Origin: Actinomycetes bacterium
GTDB taxonomy: Bacteria; Actinomycetota; Actinomycetes; S36-B12; UBA5976
NCBI GenBank assembly: GCA_021784375.1
Contig: JAJXSV010000115.1
Span: 1-6,569, forward strand
Direction of reading: 5' to 3'
Length of the DNA stretch: 6,569 bases
Part shown: one piece after another, positions 1 through 5,713 of the stretch
Layout: each line of letters begins with the position of its first letter
How positions within the stretch are numbered: position 1 is the first letter of the stretch
Translations under genes and position numbers: made by a program
The notes under the pieces: model-generated
Databases searched by the model: none
What the model was told of the DNA's origin: nothing
Seen by the model: only the letters and a program-made list of their open reading frames with translations

Positions 1-380
1 ACGCGGTGGGGGCGTTCTCCGGCGGCCTTGGCGGTGTCGTGTTCGCGACACAGATCAACGGCATCTTCGCCGAGCGCTTCAACTTCTCCATCTCCATCCT
101 CATCCTGGCCATGGTCGTGCTCGGCGGCATGGGCAATGTGTGGGGCGTGATGGTGGGAGCGATCGTGCTGTCCTGGATCAACGGAATCGGTTTGCAGCAG
201 TTCGGCAACACCGTGAACGGTGCCTTGGGAACGAACATCGACTTCCCCTCGTTCAACTTCCTGATCTTCGGATCCCTGCTGATCCTCATGATGATGTTCC
301 GCAGAGAGGGCTTCATCCCGGAGGCGCGCGTGCGCCTCGTCATGCATGAGCACGAAGACGACAACGAGGAAGTGCACTGA
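1..380 (+). CDS. livM: LivM, branched-chain amino acid ABC transporter permease (C-terminal part)
   Basis: This is the last ~125 residues of an inner-membrane permease that, with LivH, forms the channel of a LIV/HAAT-type importer for leucine, isoleucine and valine. The reading frame is open at the left edge, so the true start lies outside the window; the GTG at 6 is an internal Val codon. Seen directly: hydrophobic stretches and the segment LAMVVLGGMGNVWGV, which matches the conserved LivM core (compare LAMVVLGGMG in E. coli LivM, from memory), then a last membrane span (LIFGSLLILMMMF) followed by the typical RREGFIP exit. The remaining tail is hydrophilic and rich in acidic residues and His (MHEHEDDNEEVH), presumably cytoplasmic. 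The TGA at 378-380 shares its last base with the ATG of livG, which argues for one operon and translational coupling. The family call is strong. The exact substrate cannot be read from this fragment. Confidence 0.93.
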   Translation, partial: AVGAFSGGLGGVVFATQINGIFAERFNFSISILILAMVVLGGMGNVWGVMVGAIVLSWINGIGLQQFGNTVNGALGTNIDFPSFNFLIFGSLLILMMMFRREGFIPEARVRLVMHEHEDDNEEVH

Positions 381-1162
381 TGGCGAACGCACTCGAAGCA
401 AGCAACGTCACCGTCAAGTTCGGCGGTCTGGTTGCCGTGAACGATGTCTCGTTCAATGTGCCGGAGGGCGGGATCGTGAGCCTGATCGGTCCGAACGGTG
501 CAGGCAAGACCACGTTCTTCAACGTGCTCACCGGTCTCTACAAGCCCACCTCCGGTGCTGTGCAACTGAACCAGCAGTTCATCACCGGGAAGTCCCCGCA
601 CATCATCGCCAAGAACGGATTGGCACGCACCTTCCAGAACATCAGGCTCTTCGGCTTGATGACAGCGGAAGAGAACGTCATGGTGGCGATGCACTCGCAT
701 ATGCGCTCGGGCATCGTGGCCACGCTGATCAAGACGCCGCATCAGCGACGTGAGGAGCGCGAGGCACATGAGCGGGCTCGACAGCTGCTCGACTACGTCG
801 GCATCGGCAAGTACGCGTCGGACTATGCGCGCAACCTGCCGTACGGCGACCAACGCCGGCTCGAAGTGGCCCGTGCACTGGCGCTGAAGCCGAGTGTCCT
901 GCTGCTCGATGAGCCGACGGCGGGAATGAACCCACAGGAATCGGCACGATTCGTCGAGTTCGTGCGCAAGGTACGTGAGGACCAGAAGGTGTCGATCCTG
1001 CTCATCGAGCATGACATGAGTGTGGTGATGAAGGTCTCCGAGAGGGTCACGGTACTCGACCAGGGCCAGAAGATCGCGGAGGGCAGTCCTGACGAGATCA
1101 AGACCAACCCACGCGTGATCGAGGCCTATCTCGGCAAGTCCGGCGTGGAGGGTGGTCGCTGA
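380..1162 (+). CDS. livG: LivG, branched-chain amino acid ABC transporter ATP-binding protein
   Basis: This is one of the two ATPase subunits that power the LivH/LivM permease from the cytoplasmic face. The 260 residues contain all nucleotide-binding-domain motifs: Walker A GPNGAGKT at 37-44, Q-loop FQNIRLF at about 85-91, signature LPYGDQRRLEVARAL at about 153-167 (the YGxQRRLE form typical of LivG rather than LSGGQ), Walker B VLLLDEP at 173-179 with the catalytic Glu, and switch His211 in IEHDMSVVM. The C-terminal stretch GSPDEIKTNPRVIEAYLG is the usual LivG ending. The start ATG at 380 overlaps the livM stop by one base, with the purine-rich GAGGAA at 366-371 as ribosome binding site. The stop overlaps the livF start in the same way. 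The length is normal for the family and nothing is broken. Confidence 0.96.
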   Translation: MANALEASNVTVKFGGLVAVNDVSFNVPEGGIVSLIGPNGAGKTTFFNVLTGLYKPTSGAVQLNQQFITGKSPHIIAKNGLARTFQNIRLFGLMTAEENVMVAMHSHMRSGIVATLIKTPHQRREEREAHERARQLLDYVGIGKYASDYARNLPYGDQRRLEVARALALKPSVLLLDEPTAGMNPQESARFVEFVRKVREDQKVSILLIEHDMSVVMKVSERVTVLDQGQKIAEGSPDEIKTNPRVIEAYLGKSGVEGGR

Positions 1163-1875
1163 TGTCCACGATGCTTGAAGTACGCGATCTCACGGTCTCC
1201 TACGGGAACATCGTCGCGGTGAAGAACCTCACCATCGATGTGAACGAGGGTGAGATCGTCACCCTCATCGGGAGCAACGGCGCCGGGAAGTCGACGACGC
1301 TGCGCACCATTTCGGGACTGCTCAAGCCGAAGAGCGGCTCAGTCACCTTCATGGGCGAGCGCATCGACGAACTCGAGGGACACGAGACGGTGGCGAAGGG
1401 CATCTGCCACTCACCCGAGGGTCGACGCATCTTCCAGGGCATGACCGTGGACGAGAACCTCTCCCTGGGAGCCTTCCTCCGCAGCGACACCGAAGGCATC
1501 GAAGCAGACCGGGAGAACGTCCTCGGGCTGTTCCCGCGCCTGCGCGAGCGTCTGCTGCAGAAGGCCGGGACCATGTCCGGCGGTGAGCAGCAGATGCTGG
1601 CAGTGGCGCGTGCACTCATGGGTCGACCCAAGTTGCTCCTGCTGGACGAACCGTCGATGGGTCTGGCGCCCGTGCTCGTGGACCTCATCTTCGAGACCAT
1701 CGTGAAGATCAACGAGCAGGGCGTGACCGTGCTGCTGGTGGAGCAGAACGCGTTGGCGGCCCTGCGTATCGCACGACGCGCGTATGTGCTGGAGAGCGGG
1801 AAGATCAAGCTGCAGGGTGATGCTGCGCAGCTGTTGGAGGACCCCGAGGTTGCCAAGGCATACTTGGGCGGGTGA
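1162..1875 (+). CDS. livF: LivF, branched-chain amino acid ABC transporter ATP-binding protein
   Basis: This is the second ATPase of the Liv importer, expected to pair with LivG. The 237 residues show Walker A GSNGAGKS at 37-44, the LivF-type loop HSPEGRRIFQGMTVDENL at about 83-100, signature MSGGEQQMLAVARAL at 138-152 and Walker B LLLLDEP at 158-164. The switch position carries Gln (LLVEQNALAA, Q195) instead of His. I recall the same VEQN in E. coli LivF, so this is a family trait and not damage. It implies that LivG carries the standard switch His of the pair. The C-terminus EDPEVAKAYLGG is typical. ATG 1162 overlaps the livG stop by one base, and GGAGG at 1147-1151 inside livG is a good ribosome binding site about 10 bases upstream. 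The stop at 1873-1875 runs directly into the next gene. Confidence 0.96.
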   Translation: MSTMLEVRDLTVSYGNIVAVKNLTIDVNEGEIVTLIGSNGAGKSTTLRTISGLLKPKSGSVTFMGERIDELEGHETVAKGICHSPEGRRIFQGMTVDENLSLGAFLRSDTEGIEADRENVLGLFPRLRERLLQKAGTMSGGEQQMLAVARALMGRPKLLLLDEPSMGLAPVLVDLIFETIVKINEQGVTVLLVEQNALAALRIARRAYVLESGKIKLQGDAAQLLEDPEVAKAYLGG

Positions 1876-2597
1876 TGTTCACAGGGGCCGGTACCGCCAT
1901 CAACGTCGTCGCAATCGTCGTTGGTGGCTCGTTGGGAATGCTCGTAGGGCGTCGGTTCTCCGACGCCCTACGCACGTTGCTGATGCAGTCGCTCGGACTG
2001 GTCACGATGGTGAACGCCGTGCAATCGGCGGCGCGCATCAGTGATCCTGCGCTCGTGCATCGCATGCCCTCCGGTGGCCCCATGCTCGCGGTCCTCGCAG
2101 CCATGCTGCTCGGCGGTTCGCTGGGGTTCCTGCTCAAGGTGGAGGACCGCATCGAACGGGCGGGCGAGTGGTTGCGTCACCGTTTCGCCAGCGAGGGTGA
2201 CGGCAACTTCGTCGACGGCTTCGTCATGTCGTCGCTGATCTTCGTCATCGGGCCGCTGGCCATCCTGGGCGCGATCAGCGACGGACTCGGCACCGGCATC
2301 GACCAGCTGATGCTGAAGTCCAGCCTTGACTTCATGGCTGCCATCGCCTTCGCATCGACCCTTGGACTCGGAGTCGTGGCATCGGCCATCCCGGTCGGGA
2401 TCTACCAGGCGCTGTGGACACTCGTCGGCGTGCTGCTGGGGAGCATCATGGATCCCGCGCAGATCGCGGCCATGACGGCAGTGGGCGGTCTGCTGCTTGC
2501 CGCGATCTCCTTGAAGCTGCTCAACCTCAAGCAGATCCAGGTTGGCGCGTTCCTGCCCGCACTCTTCATCGCGCCCGTCATCGTCGCCTTCTTCTGA
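1875..2597 (+). CDS. DUF554 family integral membrane protein (YqgA/YdfK-like)
   Basis: This is a 240-residue, very hydrophobic protein with seven or eight likely membrane spans (roughly 6-26, 35-52, 69-88, 115-136, 151-174, 176-190, 196-217, 224-240). Family marks seen: N-terminal TGAGTAINVVAIVVGGSLG, VMSSLIFVIGPLAILGAISDG at about 117-137, KSSLDFMAAIAFASTLGLGV at about 148-167, and the end FLPALFIAPVIVAF. These fit DUF554, as in E. coli YqgA and B. subtilis YdfK. Its biochemical role is not established to my knowledge; small-molecule transport or transport assistance is only a guess. I chose ATG 1875, which overlaps the livF TGA as TGATG exactly like the two upstream junctions. The in-frame GTG at 1872 would add one residue. 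No clear Shine-Dalgarno sequence is seen, so translation probably depends on ribosomes finishing livF. A perfect hairpin lies in its codons 23-33. Confidence 0.88.
   Translation: MFTGAGTAINVVAIVVGGSLGMLVGRRFSDALRTLLMQSLGLVTMVNAVQSAARISDPALVHRMPSGGPMLAVLAAMLLGGSLGFLLKVEDRIERAGEWLRHRFASEGDGNFVDGFVMSSLIFVIGPLAILGAISDGLGTGIDQLMLKSSLDFMAAIAFASTLGLGVVASAIPVGIYQALWTLVGVLLGSIMDPAQIAAMTAVGGLLLAAISLKLLNLKQIQVGAFLPALFIAPVIVAFF
1943..1972. repeat. Perfect 13-bp inverted repeat (hairpin) inside the DUF554 gene
   Basis: The left arm CGTAGGGCGTCGG (1943-1955) is an exact reverse complement of the right arm CCGACGCCCTACG (1960-1972), separated by the four-base loop TTCT. The structure begins about 68 bases after the start codon and encodes part of LVGRRFSDALR at the cytoplasmic end of the first membrane span. 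No T-run follows. As RNA it would be a very stable stem-loop in either strand's transcript. Possible roles are partial transcription attenuation between livF and the DUF554 gene, mRNA processing or 3'-end stabilisation of the liv transcript, or a DNA-binding site. The symmetry is direct observation and the role is inference. Confidence 0.8.
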
Positions 2598-2600
2598 CGG

Positions 2601-2620
2601 CGCCGAGCGCGCGCTCGGCG
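2601..2620. terminator. Perfect 20-bp palindrome, probable bidirectional terminator
   Basis: The arms CGCCGAGC and GCTCGGCG flank a central GCGC, giving an 8-bp GC-only stem with a 4-base loop, or a fully self-complementary 20-mer. It starts 3 bases after the DUF554 stop (2595-2597) and lies 37 bases beyond the stop of the converging thioesterase gene (2658-2660). No T-tract is present on either side, which is common for actinobacterial terminator hairpins. Position between two convergent genes is the main argument for termination. Confidence 0.6.
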
Positions 2621-2622
2621 GC

Positions 2623-2681
2623 AGCGGTTCGTGGGGCCGACCGCGTCATGATGCGGGTCAGAGCGGCGTGGGGCCGACCGC
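2623..2681. repeat. Short direct repeat spanning the thioesterase 3' end
   Basis: GTGGGGCCGACCGC occurs at 2631-2644 and again at 2668-2681, each preceded by AGCGG with two extra bases in the first copy (AGCGGTTC versus AGCGGC). A related GCGGG follows both copies. The second copy encodes part of the thioesterase C-terminal tail (AVGPT on the minus strand) and the first lies beyond the stop codon. It looks like a small imperfect tandem duplication (unit about 37-39 bp) at the convergent gene junction. No function is apparent. Confidence 0.6.
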
Positions 2682-3074
2682 CTGCGGGCGCTTCTCCTCG
2701 TCGCGAAGTAGGCAGGTCAACCGCGCTGTGGAGATGCGGCGCCCCCTGTCGTCGACGATCTCCACGGCGTAGGTGGCCAGGGTCTTGCCCAATTGGACCG
2801 CCGTGGCAGTGGCAGTGACCGTGCCATCGGTGGCCGAGCGGTGGTGCGAGATGTTCAACTCGATGCCGACCGCGAATCGACCGGGGCCCGCGCTGAGGTG
2901 CGCGGCCACCGAGCCCACCGTCTCGGCGAGGAGTGCGCTCGCGCCCCCATGGAGGAGGCCCAGGGGTTGCCGATTGCCGATGACGGGCATGGTGGCCACG
3001 GTGCGCTCCGCAGAGAGCTCGGTGATCCGGATTCCCATGCTGTCGGCGAGTTCACCGACCGGACGAGTCAACAT
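2658..3074 (-). CDS. Hotdog-fold acyl-CoA thioesterase, PaaI / MenI(YdiI)-like
   Basis: This is a 138-residue single-domain hotdog-fold protein expected to hydrolyse an acyl- or aryl-CoA thioester in the cytoplasm. Seen: QPLGLLHGGASALLAETVGS at about 36-55, which holds the HGG oxyanion/CoA motif (His42) and Glu51, the catalytic carboxylate position of the 4HBT-II group. Next comes GIELNISHHRSATDG at about 70-84 and a C-terminal beta strand RRISTARLTCLL. I recall a very similar core in E. coli YdiI/MenI, the 1,4-dihydroxy-2-naphthoyl-CoA thioesterase of menaquinone synthesis (GLLHGGASVVLAES). MenI is therefore a reasonable candidate role, but the PaaI family is broad and no men genes are in view. 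The tail after about residue 124 (RDEEKRPQAVGPTPL) is extra, polar and probably disordered. ATG is at 3072-3074 with no Shine-Dalgarno sequence; a -10-like TAGGCT six bases upstream suggests a leaderless mRNA. It diverges from polA across 44 bp. Confidence 0.88.
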   Translation of the reverse strand: MLTRPVGELADSMGIRITELSAERTVATMPVIGNRQPLGLLHGGASALLAETVGSVAAHLSAGPGRFAVGIELNISHHRSATDGTVTATATAVQLGKTLATYAVEIVDDRGRRISTARLTCLLRDEEKRPQAVGPTPL

Positions 3075-3080
3075 GCGCCG

Positions 3081-3086
3081 AGCCTA
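3081..3086 (-). promoter_or_regulatory. Putative -10 element of the thioesterase gene (leaderless)
   Basis: On the minus strand TAGGCT (TAnnnT) ends six bases before the ATG at 3074. Transcription would then begin at or next to the start codon, matching the missing Shine-Dalgarno sequence. The -35 candidate, TGTAGA at 3105-3110 with 18-bp spacing, is weak (three of six consensus positions). Leaderless genes are common in actinobacteria; the assignment here is inference from spacing. Confidence 0.42.
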
Positions 3087-3106
3087 TGTGCTGCCAGGCC
3101 CGGCTC

Positions 3107-3112
3107 TACACT
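3107..3112 (+). promoter_or_regulatory. Putative -10 element of polA (leaderless)
   Basis: TACACT matches TAnAnT and ends six bases before GTG 3119, so the transcript would start at or beside the polA start codon. No Shine-Dalgarno sequence precedes that GTG, consistent with leaderless translation. No convincing -35 box is seen. This hexamer overlaps the weak -35 candidate of the divergent thioesterase promoter, so the two promoters may compete for RNA polymerase. This element also supports GTG 3119 over the upstream in-frame ATG 3086. Confidence 0.45.
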
Positions 3113-3118
3113 CGCGAC

Positions 3119-5713
3119 GTGACCGAACGCCTGCTGCTGCTCGACGGACACTCACTCGCGTACCGCGCCTTCTTCGGCATGCCGGCCGAGAACTTCGTGA
3201 CGTCAACCGGCCAGGTGACGAATGCCGTCTACGGGTTCACCTCGATGCTCCTCACCACGCTCGAGCAGCAGCAGCCGACCCATGTTGCAGTCGCGTTCGA
3301 CGTCAACCGCGAGACCTTCCGACGCAAGCAGTTCCCGGAGTACAAGGCCAATCGCGCTGCCTCGCCGCCGGAGTTCAAGGGACAGGTCGAGCTCATCAAG
3401 GACGTGCTCGACGTGCTGGGCATCCGCCACGCCTGCCTGGAGGGCTACGAAGCCGACGACATCATCGCCACCTGGGCGACGCAGGCCGAACGTGCCGGTG
3501 CCCAGGTCACCATCCTCACCGGGGATCGGGACTCGCTGCAGTTGGTGGACGATCACATCACCGTGCTGTACCCGCGCAAGGGCGTGACCGATCTGGCGCC
3601 CATGACGCCGGAGACCATCCGCGAGAAGTACGGCGTCACGCCCCAGCAGTACGCGGACGTCGCGGCCATGCGCGGGGACAGCAGCGACAACCTGCCGGGC
3701 ATCCCCGGGGTGGGGGAGAAGACAGCGGCCAACTGGCTCAACCAGTACGGCGATCTCACCACGCTTGTCGCGCATGCCGACGAGCTCAAGGGCAAGGTGG
3801 GCGAATCCTTCCGCGCGAACATCGCGCAGGCGCTGCTGAACCGCCAGCTCACCGAATTGGTGCGCGACGTCCCAGGCGTCGGTTCCTGGGACGACCTCCA
3901 TGCGCATCGTCCGGATGCCAACAGGTTGCATGCATTGTTCGATGCCCTACAGTTCCGCGCCCTCCGCCCGCGCGCCCTGCGGCTCATCGAGGCGGACGCT
4001 GCGCTTGCGCCGGCGCCCGCTGCCGTGCAGGTGGCGACGCTGAGTGCCGTCGACCTCCTTGCCTCCCTGCCGGTGGACGCACCGCTCGCCGTGGCCTGGC
4101 AGTTCGACGGCGCGGACCTGACGCGCATCGGCCTGGCTGCGAATGCCGAGCAGGGGATCGTCGCTGCGGCCGATCCGGGGCTCATCCGCGCACTCGCCGA
4201 GCGCCAGCACCTCATCGGTCACCACGTGAAGCCGCTGCTGCGGGCCAAGCCCGAGTTCGCGGGCTGGATGGCGGACACGGCGATCATGTCCTACGTCGCC
4301 CTGCCGGGCATGCGCTCAACCGACCTCGTCGAGTGTGCCCAACGGTTCCTGGGGCTGTCGCTCGAGCCCGCGGCGCAGGCGTCATCGTCCCTGTTCGACG
4401 AGCCGGACACGGCTGACGTGGCGCTGGCGGCTGCCGCCACCTTCGCGCTGTACGAGCACCTCACGGAGCAGTTGGCCAAGGAGCAGCAACTGCCGCTCGT
4501 GGATGCGCTTGAGATGCCGCTGCTCGGGCTCCTCGCCACCATGGAACGGCGGGGCATCGCCGTCGACCGACCGGCCCTCGAGGAACTCGACTCGGAGTTC
4601 GCCTCGCGCATCGCGGCCGAGGAGCGCGCCGCCCACGCGGTCGCCGGCGAGAGCTTCAACCTGGGATCTCCCAAGCAGTTGCAGGAACTGCTCTTCAACA
4701 AGCGTGGCCTGCCCAAGAGCAAGCGCACGAAGACCGGGTACACGACGGACGCTGAGGCGCTGCAGACCTTGTTCGAGAAGACCAACGACCCGCTGTTGGC
4801 CAACATCCTGCAGTGGCGGGAGACCTCGAAATTGCGGCAGACCGTGACCGGCCTGCTCCCGTGCATCGCCAAGGATGGACGCGTCCACACGACCTTCCAG
4901 CAGACCGTGGCGGCCACCGGTCGCCTGGCGAGCACGGACCCGAACCTGCAGAACATCCCGGTGCGCACTGCGGACGGGCGTCGCATCCGCCACGCTTTCA
5001 TGCCCGGTCCGGGTTTCGATGTCCTGCTCACCGCGGACTACAGCCAGATCGAGATGCGCATCATGGCCCACCTCTCCGGGGATGCAGCGTTGATCGCCGC
5101 CTTCCAGAGCGGTGAGGACCTGCACACCACGATGGCCTCGCTGGTGTTCGGCGTGGGCCACGACGAGGTCACTCCGGACCTCCGACGGCGGATCAAGGCC
5201 ATGTCCTACGGGCTCGCGTACGGGCTGAGCGCCTACGGCCTGGCCCAGCAACTCGGTGTCGATGCAGCCGAGGCGCAGCGGCTCATGAACCTGTACTTCG
5301 AGCGCTTCGGTCGCGTCAACGAGTACCTCCGGGATGTCGTCGTGGAGGCCCGGCGCACCGGCTACACCGCCACCATGCTCGGCCGCCGCCGCTACCTCCC
5401 GGACCTCAATTCAGACCAACGCGTACGGCGGGAACTGGCCGAGCGGATGGCGCTCAACGCGCCCATCCAGGGCAGCGCGGCCGACATCATCAAGCTGGCC
5501 ATGCTGGGAGTGGAGCGGGCATTGCAGACAGCCGGGCTGGGCTCCCAACTGCTCCTGCAGGTCCACGACGAACTGGTGCTGGAATGCCCGCAGGGCGAGG
5601 TCCACGCGGTGAGCGAACTCGTCCGGAGGGAGATGGGCAGCGCGGTGGCGCTCGCGGTGCCGCTCGATGTCAGCGTGGGCGTCGGCAGCAACTGGGACGC
5701 GGCCGCCCACTGA
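3119..5713 (+). CDS. polA: DNA polymerase I (5' nuclease and polymerase; degenerate 3'-5' exonuclease)
   Basis: PolA fills repair gaps and removes RNA primers from Okazaki fragments. From GTG 3119 it is 864 residues. The N-terminal 5' nuclease (about 1-290) has LLLDGHSLAYRAFF, EYKANR, EADD (111-114), TGDRD (134-138) and the helix-hairpin-helix DNLPGIPGVGEKTA (190-203). The middle region (about 300-450) has the place of a 3'-5' exonuclease but lacks its DxE, NxxxD and YxxxD acids (for example GHHVKPLL), so proofreading is probably absent, as in mycobacterial PolA. The polymerase has motif A DYSQIEMR (640-647, Asp640), motif B RRRIKAMSYGLAYG (Lys693, Tyr697) and motif C QVHDE (His816-Glu818). 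The in-frame ATG at 3086 would add 11 residues (MCCQARLYTRD) with no homology that I recognise and no ribosome binding site, so GTG is preferred. Downstream lies rpsA, a conserved actinobacterial order. Confidence 0.97.
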   Translation: MTERLLLLDGHSLAYRAFFGMPAENFVTSTGQVTNAVYGFTSMLLTTLEQQQPTHVAVAFDVNRETFRRKQFPEYKANRAASPPEFKGQVELIKDVLDVLGIRHACLEGYEADDIIATWATQAERAGAQVTILTGDRDSLQLVDDHITVLYPRKGVTDLAPMTPETIREKYGVTPQQYADVAAMRGDSSDNLPGIPGVGEKTAANWLNQYGDLTTLVAHADELKGKVGESFRANIAQALLNRQLTELVRDVPGVGSWDDLHAHRPDANRLHALFDALQFRALRPRALRLIEADAALAPAPAAVQVATLSAVDLLASLPVDAPLAVAWQFDGADLTRIGLAANAEQGIVAAADPGLIRALAERQHLIGHHVKPLLRAKPEFAGWMADTAIMSYVALPGMRSTDLVECAQRFLGLSLEPAAQASSSLFDEPDTADVALAAAATFALYEHLTEQLAKEQQLPLVDALEMPLLGLLATMERRGIAVDRPALEELDSEFASRIAAEERAAHAVAGESFNLGSPKQLQELLFNKRGLPKSKRTKTGYTTDAEALQTLFEKTNDPLLANILQWRETSKLRQTVTGLLPCIAKDGRVHTTFQQTVAATGRLASTDPNLQNIPVRTADGRRIRHAFMPGPGFDVLLTADYSQIEMRIMAHLSGDAALIAAFQSGEDLHTTMASLVFGVGHDEVTPDLRRRIKAMSYGLAYGLSAYGLAQQLGVDAAEAQRLMNLYFERFGRVNEYLRDVVVEARRTGYTATMLGRRRYLPDLNSDQRVRRELAERMALNAPIQGSAADIIKLAMLGVERALQTAGLGSQLLLQVHDELVLECPQGEVHAVSELVRREMGSAVALAVPLDVSVGVGSNWDAAAH

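Noticed and set aside
321..338. 7-bp inverted repeat GAGGCGC / GCGCCTC with 4-base loop near the end of livM
   Set aside because: Stems of this size are common by chance in GC-rich coding DNA and no positional argument supports a role.
1744..1746. Loss of the switch histidine in LivF (Gln in VEQN) as a sign of a dead ATPase
   Set aside because: E. coli LivF has the same VEQN as I recall it, and all other ATPase motifs are intact, so it is a family trait.
1200..1856. 218-codon minus-strand frame antisense to livF
   Set aside because: Ser/Arg-rich mirror of a clear ABC ATPase gene, with no family resemblance.
1872..1874. GTG at 1872 as start of the DUF554 gene
   Set aside because: It adds one residue only, while ATG 1875 gives the same one-base TGATG overlap as the two upstream junctions.
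2773..4416. 547-codon open frame on the plus strand overlapping the thioesterase and the first half of polA
   Set aside because: It crosses two well-supported genes in another frame, its product is Arg/Ala/Pro/His-rich low-complexity sequence, and no domain is recognisable. Long empty frames are expected in GC-rich DNA.
4382..5251. 289-codon minus-strand frame antisense to polA
   Set aside because: It lies wholly within the polymerase region of polA, has no recognisable motif and no ribosome binding site support; third-position GC bias of polA explains its openness.
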